DNA from: Paenibacillus sp. 32352
Lineage (GTDB): Bacteria; Bacillota; Bacilli; Paenibacillales; NBRC-103111
NCBI RefSeq assembly: GCF_002042965.1
Contig: NZ_MZNT01000003.1
Location: forward strand, 558,001 to 622,000
Length of the DNA stretch: 64,000 nucleotides
Reading direction: 5' to 3'
A program made the translations under genes and the position numbers. Below are positions 25,769 through 35,067 of the stretch, piece by piece. Below the pieces are notes generated by a model, which was not told where the DNA came from, did not search any database, and saw only the letters and a list, made by a program, of their open reading frames with translations. Position 1 is the stretch's first letter. Every line of letters starts with the position of its first letter.

Positions 25769-25810
25769 ACCCATTGGGATGCTCCCAGAAAACGATGTCA
25801 GGAGGTACTA

Positions 25811-26299
25811 ATGAAGCCGAGCCCCATCCAATTATTGAAGCAATTTGCAGAGTTCATTCCCTATGTAGAAGCGCTAGCCCGTTACGGAAATGAGTTGTGG
25901 GACAGGCCGCTGCAAGAAGGCAAATGGACGGTCCAACAAATTATCGCCCATATCCTGCTATGGGATCAATATTTTTACGAGCAGGCTATTCGGCATCTGG
26001 GTACAGGAGCTTCCTTGCCTCTTAAGCATCTGGATTTCGACGAGTTCAATAAGCAGGCTGTAGTCTTCAGCCACCAACATGGCAAAGAGGACATAGTCAG
26101 ACTTGCAATGGAATATCGGCAGCGAATTGTGGATCGTATAGGCCAGTTGACGGAAGAAGACTATCATGTTCCATACGTCGATCGGGATGGCAATGGGTTC
26201 ACTGTATATGAGTACCTTATTGGTTTCGTTCCTCATGACAACCATCACATGCAACAGATTGAACAATGCTTGGAGGCTGCAAGGAGGAGCACGGTATGA
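25811..26299 (+). CDS. DinB-family metalloprotein
   Basis: 162 residues, four-helix DinB/YfiT bundle. Metal-ligand histidines are expected at HILLWDQYFYE (helix 2) and PHDNHHMQQI (last helix), and WTVQQIIAHIL is family-typical. Members include bacillithiol or mycothiol S-transferases and damage-induced proteins. AGGAGG precedes the ATG; the next gene overlaps its stop. Confidence 0.87.
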   Translation: MKPSPIQLLKQFAEFIPYVEALARYGNELWDRPLQEGKWTVQQIIAHILLWDQYFYEQAIRHLGTGASLPLKHLDFDEFNKQAVVFSHQHGKEDIVRLAMEYRQRIVDRIGQLTEEDYHVPYVDRDGNGFTVYEYLIGFVPHDNHHMQQIEQCLEAARRSTV

Positions 26300-26688
26300 C
26301 CTTCCACAAACCTATAGCGTCAAAAGAAGGCTTGAAGCTGGTTGAGCGAATCAGGAGGTTCTGCCAGGCTTTCCCCGAGGTGACGGAGAAGATCGATCAA
26401 TTCGGTCATACCTCGTTTCGCGTCAGCGATAAACCGTTTGTCATGCTGGGTGAAGGGGAAGCCGTCTCCATGTCGATCAAGGCGGATAGAGATACCCAGG
26501 AGTTTCTCCTTCAGCAAGAGGATACGAACTACGCGAAAACCCGATATATCGGGCATCACGGGTGGGTCACGATTATTGACCTTGCCAGAGCGGATTGGAA
26601 AGAGATCGAAGAGCTGATAGCCGAAGCCTATGTCCGGACTGCTCCCAAAAAATACGCAAAATGGCTCCAGCAGACAGAGAACAGATAG
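26296..26688 (+). CDS. MmcQ/YjbR-family protein
   Basis: 130 residues from the ATG that overlaps the DinB stop (ATGA) with GGAGGAG upstream. Family features: FPEVTEKIDQFGHTSFRVSDKPFVML, then MSIKADRDTQEFLLQQ, GHHGWVTIIDL and WKEIEELIAEAYVRTAPKKYAKWL in outline. The family has a CyaY-like DNA-binding fold; its role is unclear. Two-gene unit with DinB. Confidence 0.87.
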   Translation: MTFHKPIASKEGLKLVERIRRFCQAFPEVTEKIDQFGHTSFRVSDKPFVMLGEGEAVSMSIKADRDTQEFLLQQEDTNYAKTRYIGHHGWVTIIDLARADWKEIEELIAEAYVRTAPKKYAKWLQQTENR

Positions 26689-26776
26689 AATCCTTCTAAT
26701 AGCAAGAAGAAGGGTTCTATTTTGGGGTCGTAATGGAATTTGATGAACTAGGCCAAACGAAGAATCGGGAGAATGT

Positions 26777-28033
26777 ATGTTGATCTATTTTAAAGATTAT
26801 TTGCTAAATTTATTTTTTATCTTTTCTCCATTCGTGCTTTACCCCTATATCTACAAAACCAAAAAAAGGCCTTTGCTGTACCGCTTCTTGATCTACACCC
26901 TATTTGCCTGCGCACTGATCGTGACCATGTCTTTCCCTACTCATCTGGATGGGCTGCTATTTGATTTTCGTTCGATACCTTTAACCTTGGGGTCGTTTTA
27001 TGGCGGGAACGCGGTGTCGGCCTTCTTATATATCACACTGATGGGATATCGCCTGATTATGGGTTACCCCAACAACTTTGTCTATGCGATCTCGCTGGCG
27101 CCAAGCTTTCTGATTCTTTTGTACTACATCAAAAAGTACCCTACTTATAAGCTCCATCAGAAGGTGTGGAGTGCTGTATGGCTGTGCAGTTTCATTAAGC
27201 TGACGACCTTTACGCTATATCTTGCTTTGACTGATCATTTAGAGCTGCTGTGGATTGAGCCGATAACGAAGCTGGAAACGTATCTGCTGCAGGGGCTTAT
27301 TGCCGGCTTGTGCGTGTACTTAATCGAGTTTTTGAACAACTATTTTTATATGCAGGAAGAAGTCGTTAATAGTGAAAAGGTGAAAATTGTAAGCGATATG
27401 GCGGCTTCCGTAGCTCACGAAATACGGAACCCGTTAACCACCGTGAGGGGATTTATTCAACTGCTGGGCTCGGCAAGCCTGGACCAAGAGAAGAAGCAGT
27501 ACTATCAAAAGCTGTGTCTGGAGGAATTGGACCGGGCCCAAGTCATCATTACCGATTATTTGTCCTTGGCTAAGCCTGACCCGGAAGTAATTGAAAAGAT
27601 CAATGTCAATGAGGAAGTGCGTTATTTATCGAACGTACTTCTTACTTATGCCAACTACTACAACATTCAGATTGACGGAAACGTGGACCAGGACGAAGCT
27701 CTCTACATATTGGGGGACAAGTATAAATTCAGACAGGCGTTTATCAATATCGGGAAAAATGCAATCGAAGCCATGGCGAATGGAGGACTCTTGGCATTTA
27801 CGGTAAAAAGCCAGGAGAATCACGTCTCCATAATCGTCAGTGATTCCGGAGTAGGGATGACGGAGGAGCAGGTGCGCCGGCTGGGAACACCGTACTTTTC
27901 GACGAAGGAGAAGGGAACGGGGCTCGGGACGATGGTTTCCTTCGGGATTATTAGAAAGATGAACGGAAAAATCGAATTGAGAAGCGAGCTGGGGAAGGGG
28001 ACGGTATATACGGTCGTCTTTCCCCGGGTTTAG
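26777..28033 (+). CDS. Membrane sensor histidine kinase, KinB-like (5TMR-LYT)
   Basis: 418 residues. Five to six membrane helices (1-190) carry the 5TM-receptor LYT pattern, including LGSFYGGNAVSAFLY and GYRLIMGYP. Then comes HisKA with the phospho-acceptor in VAHEIRNPLTTVRGFIQLL near residue 214, and HATPase_c with the N box NIGKNAIEAM, G1 DSGVGM and G2 GTGLGT. This matches sporulation-type kinases such as KinB, which feed phosphate to Spo0F. No response regulator is adjacent, as expected for an orphan phosphorelay kinase. Confidence 0.9.
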   Translation: MLIYFKDYLLNLFFIFSPFVLYPYIYKTKKRPLLYRFLIYTLFACALIVTMSFPTHLDGLLFDFRSIPLTLGSFYGGNAVSAFLYITLMGYRLIMGYPNNFVYAISLAPSFLILLYYIKKYPTYKLHQKVWSAVWLCSFIKLTTFTLYLALTDHLELLWIEPITKLETYLLQGLIAGLCVYLIEFLNNYFYMQEEVVNSEKVKIVSDMAASVAHEIRNPLTTVRGFIQLLGSASLDQEKKQYYQKLCLEELDRAQVIITDYLSLAKPDPEVIEKINVNEEVRYLSNVLLTYANYYNIQIDGNVDQDEALYILGDKYKFRQAFINIGKNAIEAMANGGLLAFTVKSQENHVSIIVSDSGVGMTEEQVRRLGTPYFSTKEKGTGLGTMVSFGIIRKMNGKIELRSELGKGTVYTVVFPRV

Positions 28034-28044
28034 ACCTCATTAAA

Positions 28045-28076
28045 GACAGAAACCCTGTGTCCACAGGGTTTCTGTC
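28045..28076. terminator. Perfect 15-bp palindrome between convergent genes
   Basis: GACAGAAACCCTGTG faces CACAGGGTTTCTGTC with only two bases between, so the innermost pairs must open. No T tract follows on either strand. It probably acts as a bidirectional stop or mRNA 3' stabiliser. Confidence 0.5.
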
Positions 28077-28089
28077 CAATCCGAACCGG

Positions 28090-28290
28090 TTAGGCGGTTT
28101 CTATAAGCTCGGTTAAATAAATGCTTGTTTTAATAACCGTTCCATTTTTATCGAGTTTTACGTAAATCCACTCGGTCTGCTTGTCCACGACCGTCCCTCT
28201 GCCTTCTCTTGTTAACACCTTGGTTTTGTTCAACAAAACTTGAAACGGATAATGTGCTGATTGACTTCTTAGGACTTTCTTCGGCATCAT
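28090..28290 (-). CDS. Small hypothetical protein, 66 residues
   Basis: Starts at ATG 28290 with AAAGGAAGAT upstream; the frame extends further to 28371 without a ribosome site. Sequence runs MMPKKVLRSQSAHY to SIYLTELIETA, basic N-terminus, then beta-rich (GRGTVVDKQTEWIYVKLDKNG). It could be a small OB- or SH3-like fold. I do not recognise a family. Confidence 0.55.
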   Translation of the reverse strand: MMPKKVLRSQSAHYPFQVLLNKTKVLTREGRGTVVDKQTEWIYVKLDKNGTVIKTSIYLTELIETA

Positions 28291-28564
28291 TATATCTTCC
28301 TTTTTTAATAATGTATACATCATTTGTATACACATAATTCTAGCATGTCCTTTAGAAAGATTCTGTTTCAAATATCACAGATTGCGAAATTCATGATAAT
28401 AAAGTGGAGGGGATTTCAAGAGATCGGTATGGGTAGGGTATAAAACAATTTCTTGATACGTTGTGACAAGGTTTCTACATCTTTCGCTATTTTCCACCCG
28501 TTTACAATTGTTGGGACATGCTTCACAATGAAATGGAGTACAAACCAATACGGGAGGGATTCCG

Positions 28565-29119
28565 TTGTCCAAAAAAATTCTTATCATCACCGGCGATGCC
28601 GTAGAAGCGCTTGAAGTGTATTATCCGTATTATCGCGTGGTGGAGGCTGGCTATGAAGCCGTCATCGCCTCTCCGACGAAGAAGACGCTGCGTACCGTTG
28701 TGCATGATTTTGAAGGCTGGGATACGTATACGGAGAAGCCGGGCTATCAGCTTGATTCCCACATCTCCTTCTCGGAAGTGGACCCATCCCAGTTTGACGG
28801 CTTAATTATTCCTGGCGGAAGAGCGCCCGAATATATTCGTCTGGACGAGCATGTACCTCGCATTCTGACTCATTTCCTGGAGACGAATAAGCCTGTCGGA
28901 GCGATATGCCATGCGGCATTGGTGTTCGGGGCGTTAAAGGACAAATCTGTATTCGAAGGACGCACAATGACGGCCTATACAGCATGCCGCTTCGATGTGG
29001 AGCAGCTGGGAGCGACCTATGCTTCCGAGACGCTGCATGTGGACAGGAATCTGGTCTCTGGTCACGCATGGCCTGATTTGCCGGGATTTATGCGGGAGTT
29101 TTTGAAGCTGCTGTCTTAA
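28565..29119 (+). CDS. DJ-1/PfpI-family protein
   Basis: 184 residues. The nucleophile elbow GAICHAA has Cys near residue 116, with the upstream Glu expected in the N-terminal strand and IIPGGRAPEYIR near 80. The class covers PfpI-type protease/deglycase and YhbO/YraA-like stress proteins; which reaction applies is open. It starts with TTG 6 nt after GGGAGGG; no ATG is available. A terminator at 29136 closes the gene. Confidence 0.88.
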   Translation: MSKKILIITGDAVEALEVYYPYYRVVEAGYEAVIASPTKKTLRTVVHDFEGWDTYTEKPGYQLDSHISFSEVDPSQFDGLIIPGGRAPEYIRLDEHVPRILTHFLETNKPVGAICHAALVFGALKDKSVFEGRTMTAYTACRFDVEQLGATYASETLHVDRNLVSGHAWPDLPGFMREFLKLLS

Positions 29120-29135
29120 ACGATGATAAACCATG

Positions 29136-29174
29136 CGCCGGTAAACCGGGATATGCCTCGAATACCGGCGTTTT
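29136..29174 (+). terminator. Terminator after the PfpI-like gene
   Basis: CGCCGGTA pairs with TACCGGCG, then TTTT. Confidence 0.65.
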
Positions 29175-29196
29175 CCATGTTCATCGTTTTCCCTCC

Positions 29197-29352
29197 TTAT
29201 AGCAATCCTGCCGCCAAACTTATAACAGCTGTGCTTATCAGCCACTCCATCATGGAAACCTGCGCCCGCCAACGATAGCGGGTCCGGCTGGTTCTTTCCA
29301 TTTCTCCCTGACGTTCTTTCATCTGCCATTCAAGCTCGAATACATTCATCAT
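29197..29352 (-). CDS. 51-residue membrane microprotein divergent from sgrR
   Basis: ATG 29352 has AAAAGGAG 9 nt upstream; TAA at 29197-29199. The protein has a charged amphipathic N-terminal half (MMNVFELEWQMKERQGEMER) with an Arg-rich middle (TSRTRYRWRAQ) and a C-terminal hydrophobic helix (MMEWLISTAVISLAAGLL), so it should sit in the membrane with its basic part in the cytoplasm. It shares a 103-base promoter region with the SgrR-like gene. No known family; E. coli SgrR also borders a tiny-protein locus (sgrST), but I see no sequence likeness to SgrT. Confidence 0.6.
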   Translation of the reverse strand: MMNVFELEWQMKERQGEMERTSRTRYRWRAQVSMMEWLISTAVISLAAGLL

Positions 29353-29385
29353 GTTTTCTTCACTCCTTTTGTTAATGATTATAGC

Positions 29386-29436
29386 TGGATAAAGATGAAT
29401 AAAAAGTGTAGAATGTCGATTGTATTCTTCATCTTT
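29386..29436 (+). promoter_or_regulatory. sgrR-like promoter with a 9-bp inverted repeat
   Basis: TGGATA (29386-29391), 17 nt, TAGAAT (29409-29414). The perfect inverted repeat AAAGATGAA (29391-29399) / TTCATCTTT (29428-29436) brackets the -10 and start site. Candidate operator for autoregulation and for the divergent microprotein. Confidence 0.5.
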
Positions 29437-29455
29437 TATTTCAGGAGGATGTTCT

Positions 29456-31270
29456 ATGCTGGAGTACTACTACCTGACTCTTCGAAAGCATCTCCCGAGT
29501 GCGCAGGATAAGGAAGAAATCGAGATCACGCTGCCCCAATTGACAGAATGGCTGCATTGCTCGAGCCGGAATGTGAATTTAATATTGAAAAAAATGGAAG
29601 AGCATAACTGGATACAGTGGCTTCCGGGGAGAGGGAGAGGGCATCGGTCGAGAATCGTATTCCGGATGACCTGTGAGTCGCTAGTTCTGCAGATGGCACA
29701 GGATCATGTAAGAAAAGGCGATTTGCAGAAGGCTTTCGCTTGTATTGACGAGCACGGCTACTTGCCGACACTGAGAGATCAGTTCGTATTCTGGCTGGAC
29801 AGCCACTTCGGTTATCGTCCGGAGGGGAATGATGAGGATAGGACGGATACGCTTCGCATTCCTTATAATAAACCGATTCAATGTCTGGATCCGCCGTTTA
29901 TCACCTTCGTTGTAGAATCGCATATGGCCAAACAAATTTTTGATAACCTGGTTCGTTATAACCGGCAGACGAAAACCATTGAGCCGCATCTGGCGCATTA
30001 TTGGACCCGCAATGAGACGGGAACGGATTGGATGTTCTACCTGCGCAAAGGCGTGCTGTTCCACCATGGAAGGGAAATGACGGCGCATGACGTGAAATTC
30101 ACATTGGACCGAATCCGCTGTGAAGAGATTGACAGTCCTTATCGTTGGATGTTTGAGTGCGTTGACAAGATTGAAGTGTGTGCCCGATATGCCGTCAGAA
30201 TCCGTTTGTCGCGGCCAAATGCGCTGTTCCTGCACTGCCTAAGCTTTGATAGGGCTTCCGTCGTTCCGGAAGATTTGGTCCTCTCCCTGGGGGATGCATT
30301 TCAACGCACACCTGTCGGTACGGGTCCGTTCCAGGTGGTGCAGCATGATAACAATATGCTGGTGTGTGAAGCCTTCGCGCGTTATTTTGATAAAAGAGCC
30401 CATCTCGACCGGATTGAAATATGGTACACGCCGGAAGTGGAGTGCAAGGCGAACTGGATAGAACGGACAATGTATCGCATCCGCACCCAGTCCGGAGAGG
30501 AATCGCAAGAGCAGAAGACCAATGTGGAGATAAGATCCGATGGCTGCAGTAAAATGCTGACCTTTAATCTGAAGCTGAAGGGACCCCAGCAGCAACTCAG
30601 CTTCCGCCAAGCCGTTATGCATGGAATAGACCGCAGCAGGAGTGAGCTGTTACCCTCACCTGAAGACGCTTATTTGGCGGACTGGTTTGTTCCTCGGGAG
30701 CATGTATCTCGGCAGGATACGCTGTACAACCCGGAGCTTGCAAAGCGGCTTCTCCAGGAAAGCGGTTATCAAGGGGAAATGATCCGTCTGGCCGTCTCAA
30801 AGGCGAACCTTGGTGAGGCGGAGGCAATTCAAAGGATGCTGGGAACAATGGGCATCCGCGTGGAGCTGAACATCTTCGGCGATAATTACCGACAGCGAAT
30901 AGAGGCCGTAGAGAAAAGTCATTTATGCTTCTATGTCATTATTCTCGATGACGATTTAGTCCTCTCCATACTGGAGCTGTTTCTTGCCGAAAACAGCTTT
31001 GTCCGAAGACATCTTAGCGATGAGCTGTTCGGAGAGCTGAAGCAGATCATCCATCAGCTATACAGCCATGAATCGGAGTGCGGGTCCGAGGGGCATATGG
31101 AGTGGATTAACCAGCTGGAGCAATTGGTGAAAAAAAACGCCGCCGTTTATTTCATGTACCATTGGCGGCAAAGAACTTATTATCATCCCTCTTTAAGAGG
31201 CGTAGCTTTGAATGCACTTGGCTGGGTATCGTTTCGCGATGTATGGTTTGAACCGGTAGCCGGGAAATAA
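29456..31270 (+). CDS. SgrR-like regulator with solute-binding domain
   Basis: 604 residues from ATG 29456, preceded by AGGAGG. The SgrR N-terminal winged HTH is first (LTLRKHLPSAQ, then LPQLTEWLHCSSRNVNLILKKMEE, then WLPGRGRGHRS). From about residue 140 there is a family 5 extracellular solute-binding-type domain in the cytoplasm (IEPHLAHYWT, FYLRKGVLFHHGREMTAHDVKFTLDRI, GTGPFQV). E. coli SgrR senses sugar-phosphate stress with this layout. Here the ligand is unknown; peptides or sugars are possible. Confidence 0.88.
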   Translation: MLEYYYLTLRKHLPSAQDKEEIEITLPQLTEWLHCSSRNVNLILKKMEEHNWIQWLPGRGRGHRSRIVFRMTCESLVLQMAQDHVRKGDLQKAFACIDEHGYLPTLRDQFVFWLDSHFGYRPEGNDEDRTDTLRIPYNKPIQCLDPPFITFVVESHMAKQIFDNLVRYNRQTKTIEPHLAHYWTRNETGTDWMFYLRKGVLFHHGREMTAHDVKFTLDRIRCEEIDSPYRWMFECVDKIEVCARYAVRIRLSRPNALFLHCLSFDRASVVPEDLVLSLGDAFQRTPVGTGPFQVVQHDNNMLVCEAFARYFDKRAHLDRIEIWYTPEVECKANWIERTMYRIRTQSGEESQEQKTNVEIRSDGCSKMLTFNLKLKGPQQQLSFRQAVMHGIDRSRSELLPSPEDAYLADWFVPREHVSRQDTLYNPELAKRLLQESGYQGEMIRLAVSKANLGEAEAIQRMLGTMGIRVELNIFGDNYRQRIEAVEKSHLCFYVIILDDDLVLSILELFLAENSFVRRHLSDELFGELKQIIHQLYSHESECGSEGHMEWINQLEQLVKKNAAVYFMYHWRQRTYYHPSLRGVALNALGWVSFRDVWFEPVAGK

Positions 31271-31327
31271 TGGGCAGGGACGAGCTTGCTGCGCTGCTGG
31301 TAATGAGCGCAAAGGGCAAGGGATCTT

Positions 31328-31363
31328 GATGGACTTATGGGAGTCCATGGGGGTCCTTTTTTT
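31328..31363 (+). terminator. Terminator after the SgrR-like gene
   Basis: ATGGACT / AGTCCAT stem with an alternative GGAC / GTCC pairing, leading into seven T. Confidence 0.5.
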
Positions 31364-31607
31364 GTTCCTGTTCAAAACGTTGATTCAACTCATCCTCATC
31401 GGAAAGAATTGCTCAAAGTTTGCTATTGGTGGATAAAAACGAAGTAGAATGAACTAATGGTCAATAAATTGCCTTTTAAATCGGGCAAAAAATCGAATTA
31501 TAACGCACTATTGTTTTTGAATAGTGTGTATGATATCGTAATCTCATTGGAATTATTCCACTTCATTCCACATTCGGCTTTACATATTAGGACAGGGGGA
31601 ACTGCCA
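31364..31607. other. ppdK leader with a hairpin or operator
   Basis: CACTATT (31506-31512), loop GTTTTTG, AATAGTG (31520-31526) is a perfect 7-bp inverted repeat about 80 bases before ppdK. TATGAT follows at 31529 but no -35 fits. No ORF seen. Confidence 0.35.
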
Positions 31608-34301
31608 ATGGCAAGAGTGATGTCTTTTGGGCAAGGGGATGCAAGTATGAAGCATTTATTAGGCGGTAAAGGAGCTAATCTGGCCGAGATGACGCGGGTC
31701 GGATTGCCAGTGCCTCCAGGCTTTACAATCACGACCGATGTTTGCCGGGCTTATTATGCAGCCGGCCTCAGACTTCCGGAAGGTCTGTTTGAGGAAGTGC
31801 TTTCGGCTATGAAGGAGCTGGAGGATGCCAAGGGAGAGCGCTTCGGTGATCCATCGCGGCCGCTGCTAGTATCCGTCCGTTCGGGCTCCGTCACCTCCAT
31901 GCCGGGGATGATGGACACCATTTTGAATCTCGGCTTGAACGACGATACGGTGGAAGGACTTGCCCGCTCTACCGGTGATGCGCGATTCGCCTATGATTGC
32001 TATCGACGGCTGATTCAGATGTTCGGTAATGTGGTATTCGACATGGAAGGCTATCATTTCGATTTTCTTCTGGAGCGCATGAAGCAGCAGCAAGGCTTCG
32101 AACAAGATCACCAAGTGACGGCTGATGGCTGGAAAGCGCTGATCGATGAATATAAATCCGTTATGGTGAAGCATGCGGGACGCTCCTTTCCCCAGCAAGT
32201 GAAGGAGCAGCTCCAGTTGGCTGTAGAAGCGGTATTTCGTTCGTGGAACAATCAGCGCGCGCAAATCTACCGCCGTCTTCACCAAATTCCCGATGAGCAG
32301 GGAACAGCGGTCAATGTGCAATCCATGGTATTTGGCAATAGGGGAACGGACTGCGGTACAGGGGTTGTATTTACACGCAATCCTTCTACAGGCGGGCATG
32401 AGCTGTATGGGGAGTTCCTGATGAATGCCCAGGGAGAGGACGTTGTGGCTGGAGTCCGGACACCGATGCCGATCAGCAAGCTGGAGGAGGAGCTGCCGCA
32501 GGCTTACGAACAGCTTGTATCGGCGGCAAGGAAGCTGGAGCAGCATTACCGTGACATGCAGGACATTGAATTTACGGTAGAAAAAGGCAAGCTGTTTTTC
32601 CTGCAAACCCGGAACGGCAAACGAACCGCCCAGGCGGCCGTAAAGCTCGCGGTCGGGTTTGTGAAGGAAGGCACCATTTCCAAAGAAGAAGCCCTGCAAC
32701 GGATCGAACCGTTCCATCTGGATCAATTGCTGCACCGCGCTATTGATTCCTCATCGCCCATGGAGGTGCTGGCTTCAGGCCTTCCGGCATCCCCCGGAGC
32801 GGCTGCAGGGCAAGCCGTCTTCGACGCCGATACGGCGGAAGCCTGGTCGCGCGCCGGGAAGAGAGTGATCCTCGTGCGTTCGGAGACGACGCCCGAGGAT
32901 ATCCACGGCGTGCTCGCTGCCGAGGGCGTGCTTACGAGCCGCGGCGGGATGACCAGTCACGCGGCGGTCGTAGCCCGCGGGATGGGCAAGCCGTGCGTAT
33001 GCGGCTGCGAGCCCATCCGGCTGCGCGATCGCGCCTTCGATGTTGCCGCCGCCGACAAGGTGACGGCGACGATAGCCGAAGGCGAGTGGATCTCGATTGA
33101 CGGCGCCACAGGGCGCGTCATTCGCGGGGTGGTGCAGCTGCGCGAGCCGGAGCTGACCGCGAAGCTTGAAGAGCTGCTGGTGTGGGCGGATGAGATCCGT
33201 CGCCTGCGGGTCTACACGAACGCGGACACGCCGGAGGATGCCGGCAAGGCTCGCGGCTTCGGTGCGGAGGGCATCGGCCTATGCCGCACGGAGCATATGT
33301 TCATGTCGCCGGAGCGGATACCTGTGGTCCGCGGCATGATCCTGGCTGAGCAGCCGGAGGAACGGGCTGCCGCCCTTCGTGAGCTGCTGCCTATGCAGCA
33401 AAGCGATTTCGAAGGCATTTTCCGCGCGATGGACGGATTGCCGGTCACGATTCGCCTGCTGGATCCGCCGCTGCACGAATTTTTACCTAATTTGGAGGAG
33501 CTCGCCATCCGGCATTCTCTATTATCACAGCAGCCAACCGGTGATGGTGAGGAGCTGAAGCGGGTGGAACGAATGCTGAGGAAGGTCAGGAGCCTGCATG
33601 AAATGAACCCGATGCTGGGAACCCGCGGCTGCCGGCTGGGGCTCCTTTATCCCGAAATCTACGAGATGCAGGCCGAAGCGATTTTTCGTGCAGCCATCCA
33701 GTGTCTGGACGATAACGTCGATGTTCAGCCTGACATTATGATTCCGCTGGTAGGGCATGACAGTGAGCTGAAAATCATGCGCGAGCTGGTGGATCGCAAG
33801 GCGGCCGAGGTACTGGGCACCAGATGGAGCGCGATAAAGTATAGAGTAGGCACGATGATCGAGGTGCCGCGGGCGGCCATTACTGCCGGGTCGATTGCCA
33901 GGCATGCAGACTTCTTCTCCTTCGGTACGAACGATCTGACCCAGATGACGCTTGGATACAGCAGGGACGATGCGGAAGGCAAGTTCCTTACGCATTATGT
34001 GGAAAGCAAGCTTTTGCCTAACAACCCGTTCCAGGTACTCGATCAGGAAGGCGTCGGAACGCTGATCCGCTGGGCTGTTACCCAGGGCAAATCCGTTAAA
34101 TCACAGATGAAAACCGGCATTTGCGGCGAGCATGGGGGCGACAAGGAATCGATCTTCTTCTGCCATGCGGAGGGGCTTGATTACGTCAGCTGTTCTCCAT
34201 ATCGGGTACCGCTTGCCCGTATTGCGGCCGCGCAGGCGGCTATTGCCTTGGGGAACCCTTCGGATAGAACCTCCTCACAGCTTGATCAAACCGCATCATA
34301 A
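31608..34301 (+). CDS. ppdK: Pyruvate, phosphate dikinase
   Basis: 897 residues, the usual length. It interconverts pyruvate + ATP + Pi and PEP + AMP + PPi. The N-terminal ATP-grasp part begins FGQGDASMKHLLGGKGANLAEM; the phosphohistidine swivel has GGMTSHAAVVARGMGKPCVCG near residue 450; the C-terminal PEP/pyruvate barrel has FGTNDLTQMTLGYSRDDAE and the active-site Cys in TGICGEHGGD near 838. GGGGGA precedes the ATG. No PPDK regulatory kinase gene (PDRP) is adjacent. A central part, roughly 32760-33380, is clearly richer in GC than the rest of the gene. Confidence 0.96.
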   Translation: MARVMSFGQGDASMKHLLGGKGANLAEMTRVGLPVPPGFTITTDVCRAYYAAGLRLPEGLFEEVLSAMKELEDAKGERFGDPSRPLLVSVRSGSVTSMPGMMDTILNLGLNDDTVEGLARSTGDARFAYDCYRRLIQMFGNVVFDMEGYHFDFLLERMKQQQGFEQDHQVTADGWKALIDEYKSVMVKHAGRSFPQQVKEQLQLAVEAVFRSWNNQRAQIYRRLHQIPDEQGTAVNVQSMVFGNRGTDCGTGVVFTRNPSTGGHELYGEFLMNAQGEDVVAGVRTPMPISKLEEELPQAYEQLVSAARKLEQHYRDMQDIEFTVEKGKLFFLQTRNGKRTAQAAVKLAVGFVKEGTISKEEALQRIEPFHLDQLLHRAIDSSSPMEVLASGLPASPGAAAGQAVFDADTAEAWSRAGKRVILVRSETTPEDIHGVLAAEGVLTSRGGMTSHAAVVARGMGKPCVCGCEPIRLRDRAFDVAAADKVTATIAEGEWISIDGATGRVIRGVVQLREPELTAKLEELLVWADEIRRLRVYTNADTPEDAGKARGFGAEGIGLCRTEHMFMSPERIPVVRGMILAEQPEERAAALRELLPMQQSDFEGIFRAMDGLPVTIRLLDPPLHEFLPNLEELAIRHSLLSQQPTGDGEELKRVERMLRKVRSLHEMNPMLGTRGCRLGLLYPEIYEMQAEAIFRAAIQCLDDNVDVQPDIMIPLVGHDSELKIMRELVDRKAAEVLGTRWSAIKYRVGTMIEVPRAAITAGSIARHADFFSFGTNDLTQMTLGYSRDDAEGKFLTHYVESKLLPNNPFQVLDQEGVGTLIRWAVTQGKSVKSQMKTGICGEHGGDKESIFFCHAEGLDYVSCSPYRVPLARIAAAQAAIALGNPSDRTSSQLDQTAS

Positions 34302-34395
34302 CCTTTTTAAGAGATCGTCATTATAATAAAGGGGTAAATGGGTAATAATGGATAATCCACTTAGTAACGATGACGGCGGGATGAGGTGCAGCCAG

Positions 34396-34839
34396 TTGGA
34401 AAAAACATTTTTAATGGTCAAACCCGATGGGGTACAGCGCGGCTTGATCGGTGCAATTGTTCAACGCTTTGAGGACAAAGGGTTCCAGCTAATTGGAGCC
34501 AAGCTGATGCATATAAGCAAGGAGCAGGCTCAGGTTCATTATGAGGAGCATGCCAGTAAGCCTTTTTATGGAGAGCTGGTAGACTTCATTACATCAGGCC
34601 CTGTGTTCGCTATGGTGTGGCAGGGAGAGCAGATCGTTGCTCTGTCCAGAGCCATGATGGGTAAGACTAGACCGATGGAGGCGGCCCCTGGAACCATCCG
34701 TGGAGATTATGCGGTCCGCACGGAAAGCAATGTTATTCATGGCTCCGATTCGCCGGAAAGCGCGGAGCGGGAAATCGCCGTGTTCTTTAAGCCTGAAGAG
34801 CTGCTGAGCTATGAGCACGCAATTCAGCATTGGATCTAA
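34396..34839 (+). CDS. ndk: Nucleoside diphosphate kinase
   Basis: 147 residues from TTG 34396, preceded by GAGGTG at 34384-34389; this gives the standard NDK length and N-terminus (.[18 protein letters not shown]). Upstream ATGs at 34348 and 34381 would add unrelated residues. The active-site His is in [21 protein letters not shown]. It moves the terminal phosphate from ATP to other nucleoside diphosphates. A strong terminator follows. Confidence 0.93.
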   Translation: MEKTFLMVKPDGVQRGLIGAIVQRFEDKGFQLIGAKLMHISKEQAQVHYEEHASKPFYGELVDFITSGPVFAMVWQGEQIVALSRAMMGKTRPMEAAPGTIRGDYAVRTESNVIHGSDSPESAEREIAVFFKPEELLSYEHAIQHWI

Positions 34840-34872
34840 TCTCACAAGGACATGGATGCAGTGTCTTGGTTC

Positions 34873-34916
34873 CAAGCTCACTTTCCGATGTGGTCATCGG
34901 GAGTGGGCTTTTTTTT
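34873..34916 (+). terminator. Terminator after ndk
   Basis: AAGCTCACTTTCCGATG pairs with CATCGGGAGTGGGCTT around TGGT, running into eight T. Confidence 0.88.
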
Positions 34917-35067
34917 ATATTACCGTGATGTCCGATAATCGTTTGATGTTTCAATCAAAATTGGTTACATTGATAAGGGAGGGCTGCCATAAAATCAGTA
35001 AGAGCTGTACGTTTTCCGCATGGTTTGCCCCATTGTCCGATGAACCGATAAGGAGAGAGAATAAGCA

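Noticed and set aside
28375..28590. Minus-strand frame of 71 residues with several Cys
   Set aside because: No ribosome site, overlaps the SD and start of the PfpI-like gene; composition looks random.
29109..29186. 22-codon minus-strand frame after the microprotein, with GGAGGG upstream
   Set aside because: It is built almost wholly from the terminator hairpin of the PfpI-like gene, so the match is likely chance.
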